Below are positions 51,394 through 59,343 of a stretch of DNA of 64,000 nucleotides, piece by piece. The DNA is taken from positions 1 to 64,000 of the forward strand of contig CAYPWJ010000001.1 of NCBI GenBank assembly GCA_964414415.1. The letters run 5' to 3'. The notes beneath the pieces were generated by a model that was not told where the DNA came from, ran no database searches, and saw nothing but the letters and a program-made list of their open reading frames with translations. Position numbers and translations under genes: made by a program. Position 1 is the stretch's first letter, and each line of letters opens with the position of its first letter. Source of the DNA: CAZESS01 sp964414415. Lineage in GTDB: Archaea; Thermoplasmatota; E2; UBA202; DSCA01.

Positions 51394-52626
51394 ATGAACA
51401 AAGCGCTCGTCGCCGCATTTATCGCCATCTGTCTCGTGGCGCCGTCATACGCCGTTTTTGGCTCCGCCGCCGCGCAGTCATCGGGTATCGACACCGACGA
51501 CGTCATGGATGACGTCAGCCGCAATATGGTGCAGGGCTACGTGCAGTCGCTGCAGGACATCGGCCCCCGCGTTACCGAGACGCCTGCATGCCAGGAGGCG
51601 GCCGACTACATCGCCGACACGTTTTCTTCCTACGGCCTGTCGGTACATGAGCAAAGCTGGGAGTACAACGACTACGAAGGCGTCAACGTCGAGGCGACGC
51701 TGCCCGGTGTCAACCAGTCGAGCGACCGCGTGTACGTCATCTGCGCTCATTACGACACCGTCCAGGGGTCACCCGGCGCCGACGACGACGGTTCAGGCGT
51801 GGCAGCGGTGCTCGCTGCAGCCAAGACGTTCAGCTCCTACCAGTTCCATCACACCGTCCGCTTCGTCACGTTTTCCGGCGAGGAACAGGGACTGCTCGGC
51901 AGTCACGAATATGCACGGAAAGCCAACGAGAGCCAGGAAAACATCATGGGCGTCCTCAACGCCGACATGATCGGCTACACCGAGACGGAGACAGGGCGGC
52001 GGCACATCGAGATACAGGAGGTGCCATCCTCCACGTGGATGACCAACCTGTCCATCAACCTCACTGAGCGATATCCCTCGCTCAACCTCACCGTGGCCCG
52101 GGAGCGGAGTCATCCCTACAGCGACCATCATTCCTTCATCAGCTACGGGTTCAACGCCACGTTTTTCTTCGAGTACGATTTCAACGACTACTATCACTCG
52201 CCTGACGACACCATCGACAAGATGGACCTTGATTATGCAACGAGGGTCACCCGACTGATGGTGGGCACCCTGACAGAGCTCGCTGTGCTGGCTGAGGGCG
52301 ACTGGGAGCCACCAGCCCTTTCATTCAAGCGACCTCGACGGGGCACGCTCTACCTGCAGGACAGCGAGGCAACGTCGCTGCCGCTCGGCATGACCGTCGT
52401 CGTAGGCGACCTCACCGTGGAGGCCAGCGCCTCCGACAACCTGAGCGCAGTCGACCGCGTCGAGTTCTCCATGGACGGGAGGCTGCTGGCGACGGACAGC
52501 GAGGCGCCCTACACCTTTCTGTGGGATGAGCGGGCGCTGCTGTTCCACCGGTTGCAGGCGACCGCGTACGACGCGGCCGGTAACACCCGCCAGCGAACGG
52601 TGCAGGTACTCGCCTTCAACCTGTAG
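51394..52626 (+). CDS. Secreted M28-family metallopeptidase
   Basis: The 410-residue protein has a signal peptide (MNKALVAAFIAICLVAPSYA) and an M28 di-zinc aminopeptidase domain. Expected ligands are seen in order: CAHYDT (near residue 119), GADDDGSGVAAVL, GEEQGLLGS, NADMIGY and YYHSPDDT. The last 95 residues form an Ig-like domain (VDRVEFSMDGRLLATDSEAPYTFLWD), as in bacterial sugar-binding or adhesive modules. It probably trims peptides outside the cell. Promoter and start agree. Confidence 0.9.
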   Translation: MNKALVAAFIAICLVAPSYAVFGSAAAQSSGIDTDDVMDDVSRNMVQGYVQSLQDIGPRVTETPACQEAADYIADTFSSYGLSVHEQSWEYNDYEGVNVEATLPGVNQSSDRVYVICAHYDTVQGSPGADDDGSGVAAVLAAAKTFSSYQFHHTVRFVTFSGEEQGLLGSHEYARKANESQENIMGVLNADMIGYTETETGRRHIEIQEVPSSTWMTNLSINLTERYPSLNLTVARERSHPYSDHHSFISYGFNATFFFEYDFNDYYHSPDDTIDKMDLDYATRVTRLMVGTLTELAVLAEGDWEPPALSFKRPRRGTLYLQDSEATSLPLGMTVVVGDLTVEASASDNLSAVDRVEFSMDGRLLATDSEAPYTFLWDERALLFHRLQATAYDAAGNTRQRTVQVLAFNL

Positions 52627-52639
52627 CCCCGGCAAAAAC

Positions 52640-52647
52640 ATTTTAAC
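52640..52647 (+). promoter_or_regulatory. TATA box of ileS
   Basis: ATTTTAAC, after CAAAAAC, begins 29 bases before ATG 52669, indicating a leaderless message. Confidence 0.65.
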
Positions 52648-52668
52648 GGCCGGCGCTTTATCCCTCCA

Positions 52669-55600
52669 ATGAGCGCCGACAGCGACCAGGAACAACAATA
52701 TGACCCGCCGACCGTCGAGCAGGACGTCATCGAATTCTGGAAGACCAACGACATCTTCGAGAAATCATTGCAGCAGCGCTGCGACTGTGAGCCCTTTGTC
52801 TTCCTCGAGGGGCCGCCGACCGCCAACGGACTGCCGCATCCCGGCCACGTCTTGACCCGTGCCGTCAAGGACGTCGTGCTGCGCTACAAGACAATGCAGG
52901 GTTACTACGTGGCGCGCAAGGCCGGCTGGGATACCCACGGCCTGCCCGTCGAGATCGAGGTCGAAAAATCACTCGGGCTGGAGGAAAAACAAGAGATAGA
53001 GGACTACGGCATCGAGCGCTTCAACAAACAGTGCCGGGAGAGCGTCTTCCGGTACGAGGAGGCATGGAAGGACATGACGGAGCGCGTGGGCTTCTGGCTG
53101 GACATGGAGCATCCCTACGTCACCCTGGAAAACGACTACATAGAGTCGGTCTGGTGGTCGCTCAAGCAGGCCTGGGAGAAAGGGCTGCTTACCCGCGGTC
53201 ATCGGGTGACGCCGTACTGCCCGCGCTGCGGGACGACGCTGTCGTCGCACGAGGTCGCGCAGGGCTATAAAGAGGTGACGGACCCGTCGATATACATCAA
53301 GTTCAAGGTCAAGGAGAGCGATGCCTATCTGCTGGCGTGGACGACGACGCCGTGGACGCTGATATCCAACGTGGCGCTGGCCGTTCATCCCGACGAGCTC
53401 TACGTCAAGATCGAGCACCAGGGCGACGAGCTCATCCTGGCGGAGGAGCGCGCCGTCGAGCTGTTCGAGGACGACGAGTACCAAATGCTGGATGCATGGA
53501 AAGGCGAGGAACTCGTCGGCATGCAGTATGAGCCGCTGTACCGCTACGCTGAGCCGGACGAGCAGCCATGGCGGGTCATCCCGGCTGACTTCGTCACCAT
53601 GGACGACGGCACCGGCGTCGTGCACATCGCCCCTGCATTCGGCGAGGAGGACTACGAGGCCGGCAAAGAACACGGCCTGCCCGTTGTGCAGCTCGTGCAG
53701 GACGACGGCACGTTTCCACCTGCGGTAGAGAAATGGGCCGGGCAGTTCGTCAAGGATGCCGACCCGGGCATCATCGCCGACTTGGAGGAGCGCGGGCTGC
53801 TGCTCGCCTCGCACGACATCACCCATCAGTACCCGTTCTGCTGGCGCTGCAACACACCGTTGCTCTACTACGCCATCGAGTCCTGGTTCATCGAGATGTC
53901 GCGGCTCCGCCAGGAGCTCATGGACAACAATGAACACATCGACTGGTACCCCGGCCATCTCAAAGACGGGCGCTTCGGCGGCTTCATCGAGGAAGCCCGC
54001 GATTGGTCGCTGTCCCGGAAGCGGTATTGGGGTACCCCGCTGCCCATCTGGACGTGCCGGAGCTGCGGCAACGAGCTCTGCGTCGGTAGCGTCGAGGAGC
54101 TCCGCGAGCTCGCCGGCGAGATGCCGGAGGACTACAACCTGCACCGTCCCTTTGTCGACGAGCTCGAGCTGCAGTGCCCTGCATGTGGCGGCACGATGGA
54201 GCGGGAGCCCGACGTCATCGACGCCTGGTATGACTCAGGCTCGGCGTTCTTCGCCCAGTGGCACTATCCCTTTGAAAACCGCGACGCCTTCGAGAAAAAC
54301 TTTCCGGCGGACTTCATCTGTGAGGCCATCGACCAGACACGCGGGTGGTTCTACTCGCTGCTCGCTATCTCCACGCTGACATTCGACAGCCACTCCTACG
54401 AGCAGGTTGTCTCCCTCGGCCTCATCCTTGACAGGGAGGGCCAGAAGATGTCCAAGAAGGACCGGAACTACGTCAGCCCCGGCGATATCTTCGAGCGAGA
54501 GGGCGCAGATGCGATGCGCTGGTATCTCATCTCCGCGTCGGCGCCGTGGTCGCCGAAGCGCTTCTACGAAGAGGTCGTCCGGGAGGCACTCGGCAAGTTC
54601 CTGCTCACCCTGTGGAACGTCTACTCGTTCTACGAAACATATGCCTCGCTTGACTCCTTCACCTACCACGAGCACGACATCCCGCCGGCGGAGCGGAGCA
54701 TCCTCGACCGATGGGTGCTGTCCCGCCTCAACACCGTAACCGGGGAGGCACAGCAGTACATCGAGCGATTCGAGCTGCACAAGGCCGCCCGTCTCATCGA
54801 GGACTTCGTCGTCGACGACGTCAGCAACTGGTACATACGGAACAGCCGGAAGCGCTTCTGGCTTGAGGAGGACAGCTCCGACAAGCTCGCAGGCTACGCG
54901 ACCATCTACGAGCTGCTGGAGACACTGTCCCGACTGGTGGCGCCGTTCGTGCCGTTCATCTCGGAGCGCATCTACCGCAGCCTCAAGCAGCACTTTGCCC
55001 GCAGCGTGGAGCCGGAAAGCGTCCACCTGTGCGACTATCCCTCAGTCAACACAGACCTGGCCGACGATACGCTGGAAGCGCAGATGGAGCAGGCCCGCGA
55101 GATAACCGAGACGGCGCGGTCGCTCCGCGCAAAGCACGACGTCAAGCTCCGGTATCCCCTCTCAGCAGCGGTCATCGTCGGCGACGACCTCACCCGGATG
55201 ACAGAGCTGCTCAAAAACGAGATAAACGTCAAAGACATCGCGTTCGAGGACAGCCTCGAGCCATACCTGGAGCGGGTGGCGAAGCCAGCCTTCTCCGTGC
55301 TCGGCCCCAAGCTCAAGGGAAACGTCGACGAGGTAGCAGCCATCATCGAAGACAGCGCACCGGACACGCTGCCCGGCACCGACGTCGCTATCGACGGCGA
55401 CAGCTACACCATCCAGGAGGAGGACTACACCGTCGAGGAACGAGAGCGAGACGGTTACGCCATCGACAGCGCCGGCGACCTCCACGTCGTGCTGTCCCTC
55501 GAACAGACCGACGAGCTGCTTGTGGAGGGCTTCGCCCGAGAGCTGGTGCGACGCATCCAGGAGATGCGCAAGGAACTCGACCTCGACATGGAGGAACGCA

Positions 55601-55767
55601 TCGCCACCGCCATCGACATAGACGGCAGCCGGATAGAGGGCTGGACCGACTACATCAAGACCGAGACCCGCTCCGACCAGCTCGTGCTCGGCAGCACGGA
55701 CGGCGACCTCGTCAGAGAATGGACCATCGATGGAGAGCCGATCTCCATCGGCATCGGGAGGCGATAA
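52669..55767 (+). CDS. ileS: Isoleucyl-tRNA synthetase
   Basis: The 1032-residue class I synthetase has the HIGH-type motif as HPGH near residue 57 (GPPTANGLPHPGHV) and KMSKK near residue 592. Between them is the CP1 editing domain (LLAWTTTPWTLISNVALAVHPDE). Zinc-ribbon cysteines occur at CPRCG and at CRSCGNE...CPACG. The C-terminal anticodon-binding region is followed by a charged tail. It charges tRNA-Ile. Start and promoter agree. The next gene starts 2 bases after its stop. Confidence 0.97.
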   Translation: MSADSDQEQQYDPPTVEQDVIEFWKTNDIFEKSLQQRCDCEPFVFLEGPPTANGLPHPGHVLTRAVKDVVLRYKTMQGYYVARKAGWDTHGLPVEIEVEKSLGLEEKQEIEDYGIERFNKQCRESVFRYEEAWKDMTERVGFWLDMEHPYVTLENDYIESVWWSLKQAWEKGLLTRGHRVTPYCPRCGTTLSSHEVAQGYKEVTDPSIYIKFKVKESDAYLLAWTTTPWTLISNVALAVHPDELYVKIEHQGDELILAEERAVELFEDDEYQMLDAWKGEELVGMQYEPLYRYAEPDEQPWRVIPADFVTMDDGTGVVHIAPAFGEEDYEAGKEHGLPVVQLVQDDGTFPPAVEKWAGQFVKDADPGIIADLEERGLLLASHDITHQYPFCWRCNTPLLYYAIESWFIEMSRLRQELMDNNEHIDWYPGHLKDGRFGGFIEEARDWSLSRKRYWGTPLPIWTCRSCGNELCVGSVEELRELAGEMPEDYNLHRPFVDELELQCPACGGTMEREPDVIDAWYDSGSAFFAQWHYPFENRDAFEKNFPADFICEAIDQTRGWFYSLLAISTLTFDSHSYEQVVSLGLILDREGQKMSKKDRNYVSPGDIFEREGADAMRWYLISASAPWSPKRFYEEVVREALGKFLLTLWNVYSFYETYASLDSFTYHEHDIPPAERSILDRWVLSRLNTVTGEAQQYIERFELHKAARLIEDFVVDDVSNWYIRNSRKRFWLEEDSSDKLAGYATIYELLETLSRLVAPFVPFISERIYRSLKQHFARSVEPESVHLCDYPSVNTDLADDTLEAQMEQAREITETARSLRAKHDVKLRYPLSAAVIVGDDLTRMTELLKNEINVKDIAFEDSLEPYLERVAKPAFSVLGPKLKGNVDEVAAIIEDSAPDTLPGTDVAIDGDSYTIQEEDYTVEERERDGYAIDSAGDLHVVLSLEQTDELLVEGFARELVRRIQEMRKELDLDMEERIATAIDIDGSRIEGWTDYIKTETRSDQLVLGSTDGDLVREWTIDGEPISIGIGRR

Positions 55768-55769
55768 CG

Positions 55770-56843
55770 ATGGGGAACTGCCACTTCTGCGGCAAGCCGA
55801 CGCAGAGCCACACGCTGGGCGACTACGACATCTGCCACACCTGCTGGACCCAACGCGGCGACGACGTCGCAGCGCTTGAACAGGAGCTCAAGGCCCAGGT
55901 GGAACAGCCGCTCCGCGAGCTTGAACAAAACGAAAAAGAGGGTATCAAGCTCATCCGCATGATACAGCAGTACGCGATGCGCATCGAAGACCAGCTCAAG
56001 CAAGCAGCCCGCGAGTACGACGGCGAGGTCACTGAGCAGACACTTCCCGTCTTCCTGAACTGGTTCACCTTCGAGCGGGAACTCGACGACGGCTCAACGC
56101 CGGCGCAGCGCTTCGCCGCCTACTACGACACGCCCGGCTGGATTGCCGACGCAATCGAGCGCCTGCAGCAGCCCGTCCGCGGCTTTTTCGAGGTCACCGA
56201 TCAGCTTGGCGAGGATCGCTACACCCTTCGGCATCTCATGGATGACACGACCTACGAGCTCTACGGCAACCTCGATCTGGACGAGGGCGATGTGGTCGGC
56301 AACAAAATCTATCCGTGGCTCGACGTGTATCTTTCAGGTGGCGCACTGGCCATGTACGGCGAGGACGAGGCGGCCAAGATAAAACAGATGGCTGAGCAGT
56401 TCGGCGACCTGCAGCGGCAGAGCCAGGAGATGCAGCGGCGCATCCACGAGGACTTCCTTGCCTACTTCGGGCGATGGGACCCCCTGTTCCTCTCGGAGGC
56501 AGAGGCGAGGGACATCCTCTCCGAGTTCATGGAATGGCGCGACGCTGACGCAGCGCCGCCGGAGCAGGACTGGAACGAAGGCGAGACGGCGCTGGTCTCC
56601 CACCCGGAGCACGGTATGACGGTCATCCCCGGCTATGGCTCCTTCAGGGACATGCTCGACAGCGGCGAGATAGATGCAACGGTCGCCAGGAAGGCACTTG
56701 AGCAGATGCCGTCATGGGTACTCCAAGAGTTGATGGACGACGAGCAGTTGGCAGAGGTCGCAAGCGAGGCCTCCGACCGCAACCTCGACCCCGGCGACGT
56801 CGACGCGTTCATGGCAAGCGTGAGGGATGACTGGAGCCAGTGA
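55770..56843 (+). CDS. Unknown helical protein with N-terminal zinc ribbon
   Basis: The 357-residue protein starts with a treble-clef site CHFCGK...CHTCW (residues 4-28). A helical region follows (EQELKAQVEQPLRELEQNEKEGIKLIRMIQQ), then a mixed domain containing PVFLNWFTFERELDDGSTPAQRFAAYY, a motif also seen near SEC-C/YecA-like proteins. The C-terminus is acidic and helical. No catalytic motif is evident. ATG at 55770 lies 2 bases after the ileS stop, so it is expressed with ileS. Confidence 0.75.
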   Translation: MGNCHFCGKPTQSHTLGDYDICHTCWTQRGDDVAALEQELKAQVEQPLRELEQNEKEGIKLIRMIQQYAMRIEDQLKQAAREYDGEVTEQTLPVFLNWFTFERELDDGSTPAQRFAAYYDTPGWIADAIERLQQPVRGFFEVTDQLGEDRYTLRHLMDDTTYELYGNLDLDEGDVVGNKIYPWLDVYLSGGALAMYGEDEAAKIKQMAEQFGDLQRQSQEMQRRIHEDFLAYFGRWDPLFLSEAEARDILSEFMEWRDADAAPPEQDWNEGETALVSHPEHGMTVIPGYGSFRDMLDSGEIDATVARKALEQMPSWVLQELMDDEQLAEVASEASDRNLDPGDVDAFMASVRDDWSQ

Positions 56844-56849
56844 GGTCAC

Positions 56850-56859
56850 ATTTTTAAAT
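56850..56859 (+). promoter_or_regulatory. TATA box of the cupin-aldolase-mtnA operon
   Basis: ATTTTTAAAT begins 29 bases before ATG 56879, the leaderless spacing. It lies just after the stop of the zinc-ribbon gene. Confidence 0.65.
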
Positions 56860-56878
56860 ATCTGGCCGTTATGCCCGT

Positions 56879-57220
56879 ATGATAGTCGAACACCAGCATG
56901 ACGTCACGGCGGAGCAGGTGGAGATGGAGGGCGCTGAGAACGTCACCATCCAGTGGCTTATCGACGACAAGCGTGGTGCTCCCACTTTTGCGATGCGCAG
57001 GTTCGTCGTCGGCCCCGACGGCCACACGCCGCTGCATGAGCATCCATGGGAACACGAGATATACGTGCTTGCGGGCGAGGGAGCACTCGTCGAGGAAGAC
57101 GGCAACGAGCATCCACTTGATCCGCATCGCTTCGGCTACGTGTCCCCCGGCGAGACCCACCAGTTCAAAAACACGGGGAACGACGACTTCGTGTTCCTCT
57201 GCATGATACCTCTCCAATGA
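56879..57220 (+). CDS. Cupin-domain protein
   Basis: The 113-residue single-domain cupin shows the first metal motif HTPLHEHPWEHEIYVLAGEG and the second HRFGYVSPGETHQFKN. The metal-binding histidines and glutamate are all present, so it probably binds a divalent metal. The substrate is unknown. It overlaps the next gene by 4 bases (ATGA), which links it to the aldolase-like protein and MtnA. Confidence 0.88.
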   Translation: MIVEHQHDVTAEQVEMEGAENVTIQWLIDDKRGAPTFAMRRFVVGPDGHTPLHEHPWEHEIYVLAGEGALVEEDGNEHPLDPHRFGYVSPGETHQFKNTGNDDFVFLCMIPLQ

Positions 57221-57705
57221 CATTTGAAACCTTCACCATCTCCCGGGAAGAGGTCAGCAACCCGCTGCTGCCCGAGATCGTCAGAGCAGGCAAACAGCTG
57301 TCCGAAAATGGATGCACCGCCGGTGTCATCAGCGCTCGATACGGCAACCGCGTCGTGCTGTCCACTGGGCCGCTTGCAGACCTCGAGCCGGCAGCCTTCG
57401 TCGAGCTGGCGGACTATGATCCAGCGCGCAACGTCGTGATGGTCATCGGCACCAACGCGCCGCCGCAGTCGACGCCGCTGCACTGGCTGCTGTACCGCCG
57501 CAGCGAGACCAATGCAGCCATACAGCTCCACCGGACGTTTGATGACATAGAGACGGCCGACTGCGACCCGGCAGGCGGCATAGATGAGCTTATGGAGGTG
57601 CTCCGCCTGCTCAGAGACAGCGCCTGTGTCAACCTCGACGGCGACGACTGCGTTGCCGTCGGCGGCAGTGTCGCCGCAGCGCTGGAGGAGATACCATGCG
57701 TGTAG
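57217..57705 (+). CDS. Class II aldolase/adducin-like protein, active site degenerate
   Basis: The 162-residue protein aligns by eye with class II (zinc) aldolases: ISARYGNRVVLSTGPLADLEPAAFVELA, then PLHWLLYRRSETNAAIQLHRTF where the family has an E-x2-H and HTH zinc site. Here PQSTPLH replaces the usual SSETPLH, losing the catalytic glutamate. LHR replaces HTH, losing one histidine. It is also shorter than usual. It may be a non-catalytic or altered enzyme. Its position before MtnA suggests thiopentose-phosphate or deoxypentose-phosphate salvage. Confidence 0.7.
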   Translation: MTFETFTISREEVSNPLLPEIVRAGKQLSENGCTAGVISARYGNRVVLSTGPLADLEPAAFVELADYDPARNVVMVIGTNAPPQSTPLHWLLYRRSETNAAIQLHRTFDDIETADCDPAGGIDELMEVLRLLRDSACVNLDGDDCVAVGGSVAAALEEIPCV

Positions 57706-57716
57706 AGGGAGAAGAC

Positions 57717-58616
57717 ATGCGCTCGCTGTGGTGGGATAATGGAACGCTTGTATTCATCGACCAGCGCCAGCTGCCGTTTCAGCTCAGGTTTTTTGAGGCA
57801 ACCGATGTTGACGAGGTCGCCGAGGCGATCAAAAAGATGGTGGTCCGGGGTGCCCCGGCCATTGGATGTGCTGCATGCTACGGCATGGTGCTCGGCGACG
57901 GCGGCACAGGCGCGGCGCGGAAGCTCCGGAGGACGAGGCCGACCGCCCATGACCTGTTCTACGCGATCGATTATATGCTCGAGCATGACGGCGAGCTTGA
58001 GGCGGCGCATGCCTACGTGGAGGACGTCATCGAGCGGTGCCACCGCATCGGCGAACACGGCGCCGCGTTGATAGAGAAGGGCAGCCGCATCCTGACGCAC
58101 TGCAACGCCGGGGCGCTGGCGACGGTCGACTGGGGTACAGCGCTGGCGCCGATGCGCGTTGCCAGGGACTGCGACATCTTTGTCTGGGTGGACGAGACCC
58201 GGCCGCGCTGTCAGGGGCTGCTGACCGCCTGGGAGCTCGAGCAGGAGGACATCGAGCACGCCTACATTGCTGATAACGCTGCCGGGCATTACATGCAGCA
58301 CGGCGAGATAGACATGGTCATCGTGGGCGCCGATTGCGTCGCGGCAAATTACGACGTGGCGAACAAGATCGGGACCTACGAGAAGGCGGTGCTGGCGCAC
58401 GAGAACGACGTGCCGTTCTACGTCGCGGCACCCCGCAGCACCTTCGACGAGGACATCGATAGTGGCGCCGACATCGAGATAGAGGAACGCGACCCCGTCG
58501 AGCTATCCAAGATGCATGACTACACGCCGCGGCAGATATGCAATCCTGCCTTCGACGTCACGCCGGCCCGCTACGTTACGGCCTTCATCACCGAGGACGG
58601 CGTCGTCCGGCCGTGA
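57717..58616 (+). CDS. mtnA: Methylthioribose-1-phosphate isomerase family (MtnA)
   Basis: The roughly 299-residue protein has the MtnA/eIF2B-like signature: VVRGAPAIGCAACYG, GSRILTHCNAGALATVDWGTA (catalytic Cys), VDETRPRCQGLLTAWEL and VGADCVAANYDVANKIGTYEKAVLA (catalytic Asp). It converts 5-methylthioribose-1-phosphate, or a related 5-deoxyribose phosphate, to the ribulose form. ATG at 57717 is chosen because GAGGGAG lies just upstream; ATG 57696 is possible. It is the last gene of the cupin operon, just before the tRNA pair. Confidence 0.9.
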   Translation: MRSLWWDNGTLVFIDQRQLPFQLRFFEATDVDEVAEAIKKMVVRGAPAIGCAACYGMVLGDGGTGAARKLRRTRPTAHDLFYAIDYMLEHDGELEAAHAYVEDVIERCHRIGEHGAALIEKGSRILTHCNAGALATVDWGTALAPMRVARDCDIFVWVDETRPRCQGLLTAWELEQEDIEHAYIADNAAGHYMQHGEIDMVIVGADCVAANYDVANKIGTYEKAVLAHENDVPFYVAAPRSTFDEDIDSGADIEIEERDPVELSKMHDYTPRQICNPAFDVTPARYVTAFITEDGVVRP

Positions 58617-58659
58617 CTGTTAAAAGTTATATAGGGAAATGGTATTGCCAGAGTGAAAT

Positions 58660-58732
58660 AGCCCTGTGGTGTAGCGGCCAATCATATCGGGCTTTGGACC
58701 CGGTGACGGCAGTTCGAATCTGCCCAGGGCTA
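58660..58732 (+). tRNA. tRNA-Gln (UUG)
   Basis: The cloverleaf has acceptor AGCCCTG/CAGGGCT, an anticodon loop CTTTGGA (anticodon TTG), and T-arm GGCAG-TTCGAAT-CTGCC. The discriminator is A; CCA is not encoded. No intron is seen. The next tRNA begins 7 bases later, so they are probably one transcript. Confidence 0.93.
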
Positions 58733-58739
58733 TGCGGAT

Positions 58740-58867
58740 GCTCCCGTGGTGTAGTCCGGCCAATCATCTCGGCCTTTCGAGAGCCCCGGAACCCCTTTAG
58801 AAAAGGTGTTTCATTCCCAAAGGCTCAAAGAAAGCCGATCACCCGGGTTCAAATCCCGGCGGGAGCA
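58740..58867 (+). tRNA. tRNA-Glu (UUC) with a 53-nt canonical BHB intron
   Basis: Acceptor GCTCCCG/CGGGAGC, anticodon stem TCGGC/GCCGA and T-arm CCGGG-TTCAAAT-CCCGG enclose an intron after position 37. The splice structure is exact: helix CTTT/AAAG (58774-58777 with 58827-58830), bulges CGA and AAA, and inner stem GAGCC/GGCTC. Removal of 58780-58832 leaves loop CTTTCGA with anticodon TTC. The discriminator is A; CCA is not encoded. A T-rich stretch follows the gene. Confidence 0.93.
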
Positions 58868-59010
58868 TTCCCTCCTTTTTCAGCCGTCAGGGTGGAAGCA
58901 TGGACTGAATACTATCTGCCGCATGAACTAAATATCTATCTACATATCAGGGTCATGTTCCTGCTGCGTGCCGCAGTCTTCATCGCCCTGCAGGAGGGGG
59001 GACGTCGGCC

Positions 59011-59238
59011 ATGATTACCGTCAAATGCAGCACCTGCGGCCGGGATCTCTTCCGCTACCAGAAGCTGGGGAAGGGCAGGCTGCATCACTGCTGGAAGAAG
59101 CGTATCAGCCAGGATGACAGCATCCACGACGGCGATCGCTACCGGTGTCCCTGCGGCGCCGTCATCGGCCGCGATGCAGGAAGAAAAATCAACCTGGAGC
59201 GCGGCAACATAACGACGTCAGGGACGGCGCTGCGGTAA
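59011..59238 (+). CDS. Small zinc-ribbon protein
   Basis: The 75-residue protein has two metal-ligand pairs: CSTCGRDLFRYQKLGKG, then HHCW and CPCGAVIGRD. This gives a rubredoxin-like or ribbon fold. A purine-rich Shine-Dalgarno GGAGGGGG lies about 11 bases before ATG 59011. It sits between the tRNA pair and the metallopeptidase. Many archaea have such small basic zinc proteins, often RNA-related; no function is assigned. Confidence 0.75.
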   Translation: MITVKCSTCGRDLFRYQKLGKGRLHHCWKKRISQDDSIHDGDRYRCPCGAVIGRDAGRKINLERGNITTSGTALR

Positions 59239-59314
59239 CCTCGTATTGCTTGTATACCATTGGCAAAGCCATTGAAGGAAGGGAGACATGGAAATCACTC
59301 AGGCTGGATAACGA

Positions 59315-59322
59315 TTTTATAG
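59315..59322 (+). promoter_or_regulatory. TATA box of the secreted metallopeptidase gene
   Basis: TTTTATAG begins 29 bases before ATG 59344, again the leaderless spacing. Confidence 0.55.
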
Positions 59323-59343
59323 CAGGATGGCGATGCTCGCTCT

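Noticed and set aside
58538..59014. A 158-codon plus-strand frame across both tRNA genes
   Set aside because: It overlaps two well-folded tRNAs and the end of mtnA; the translation has no coding character.
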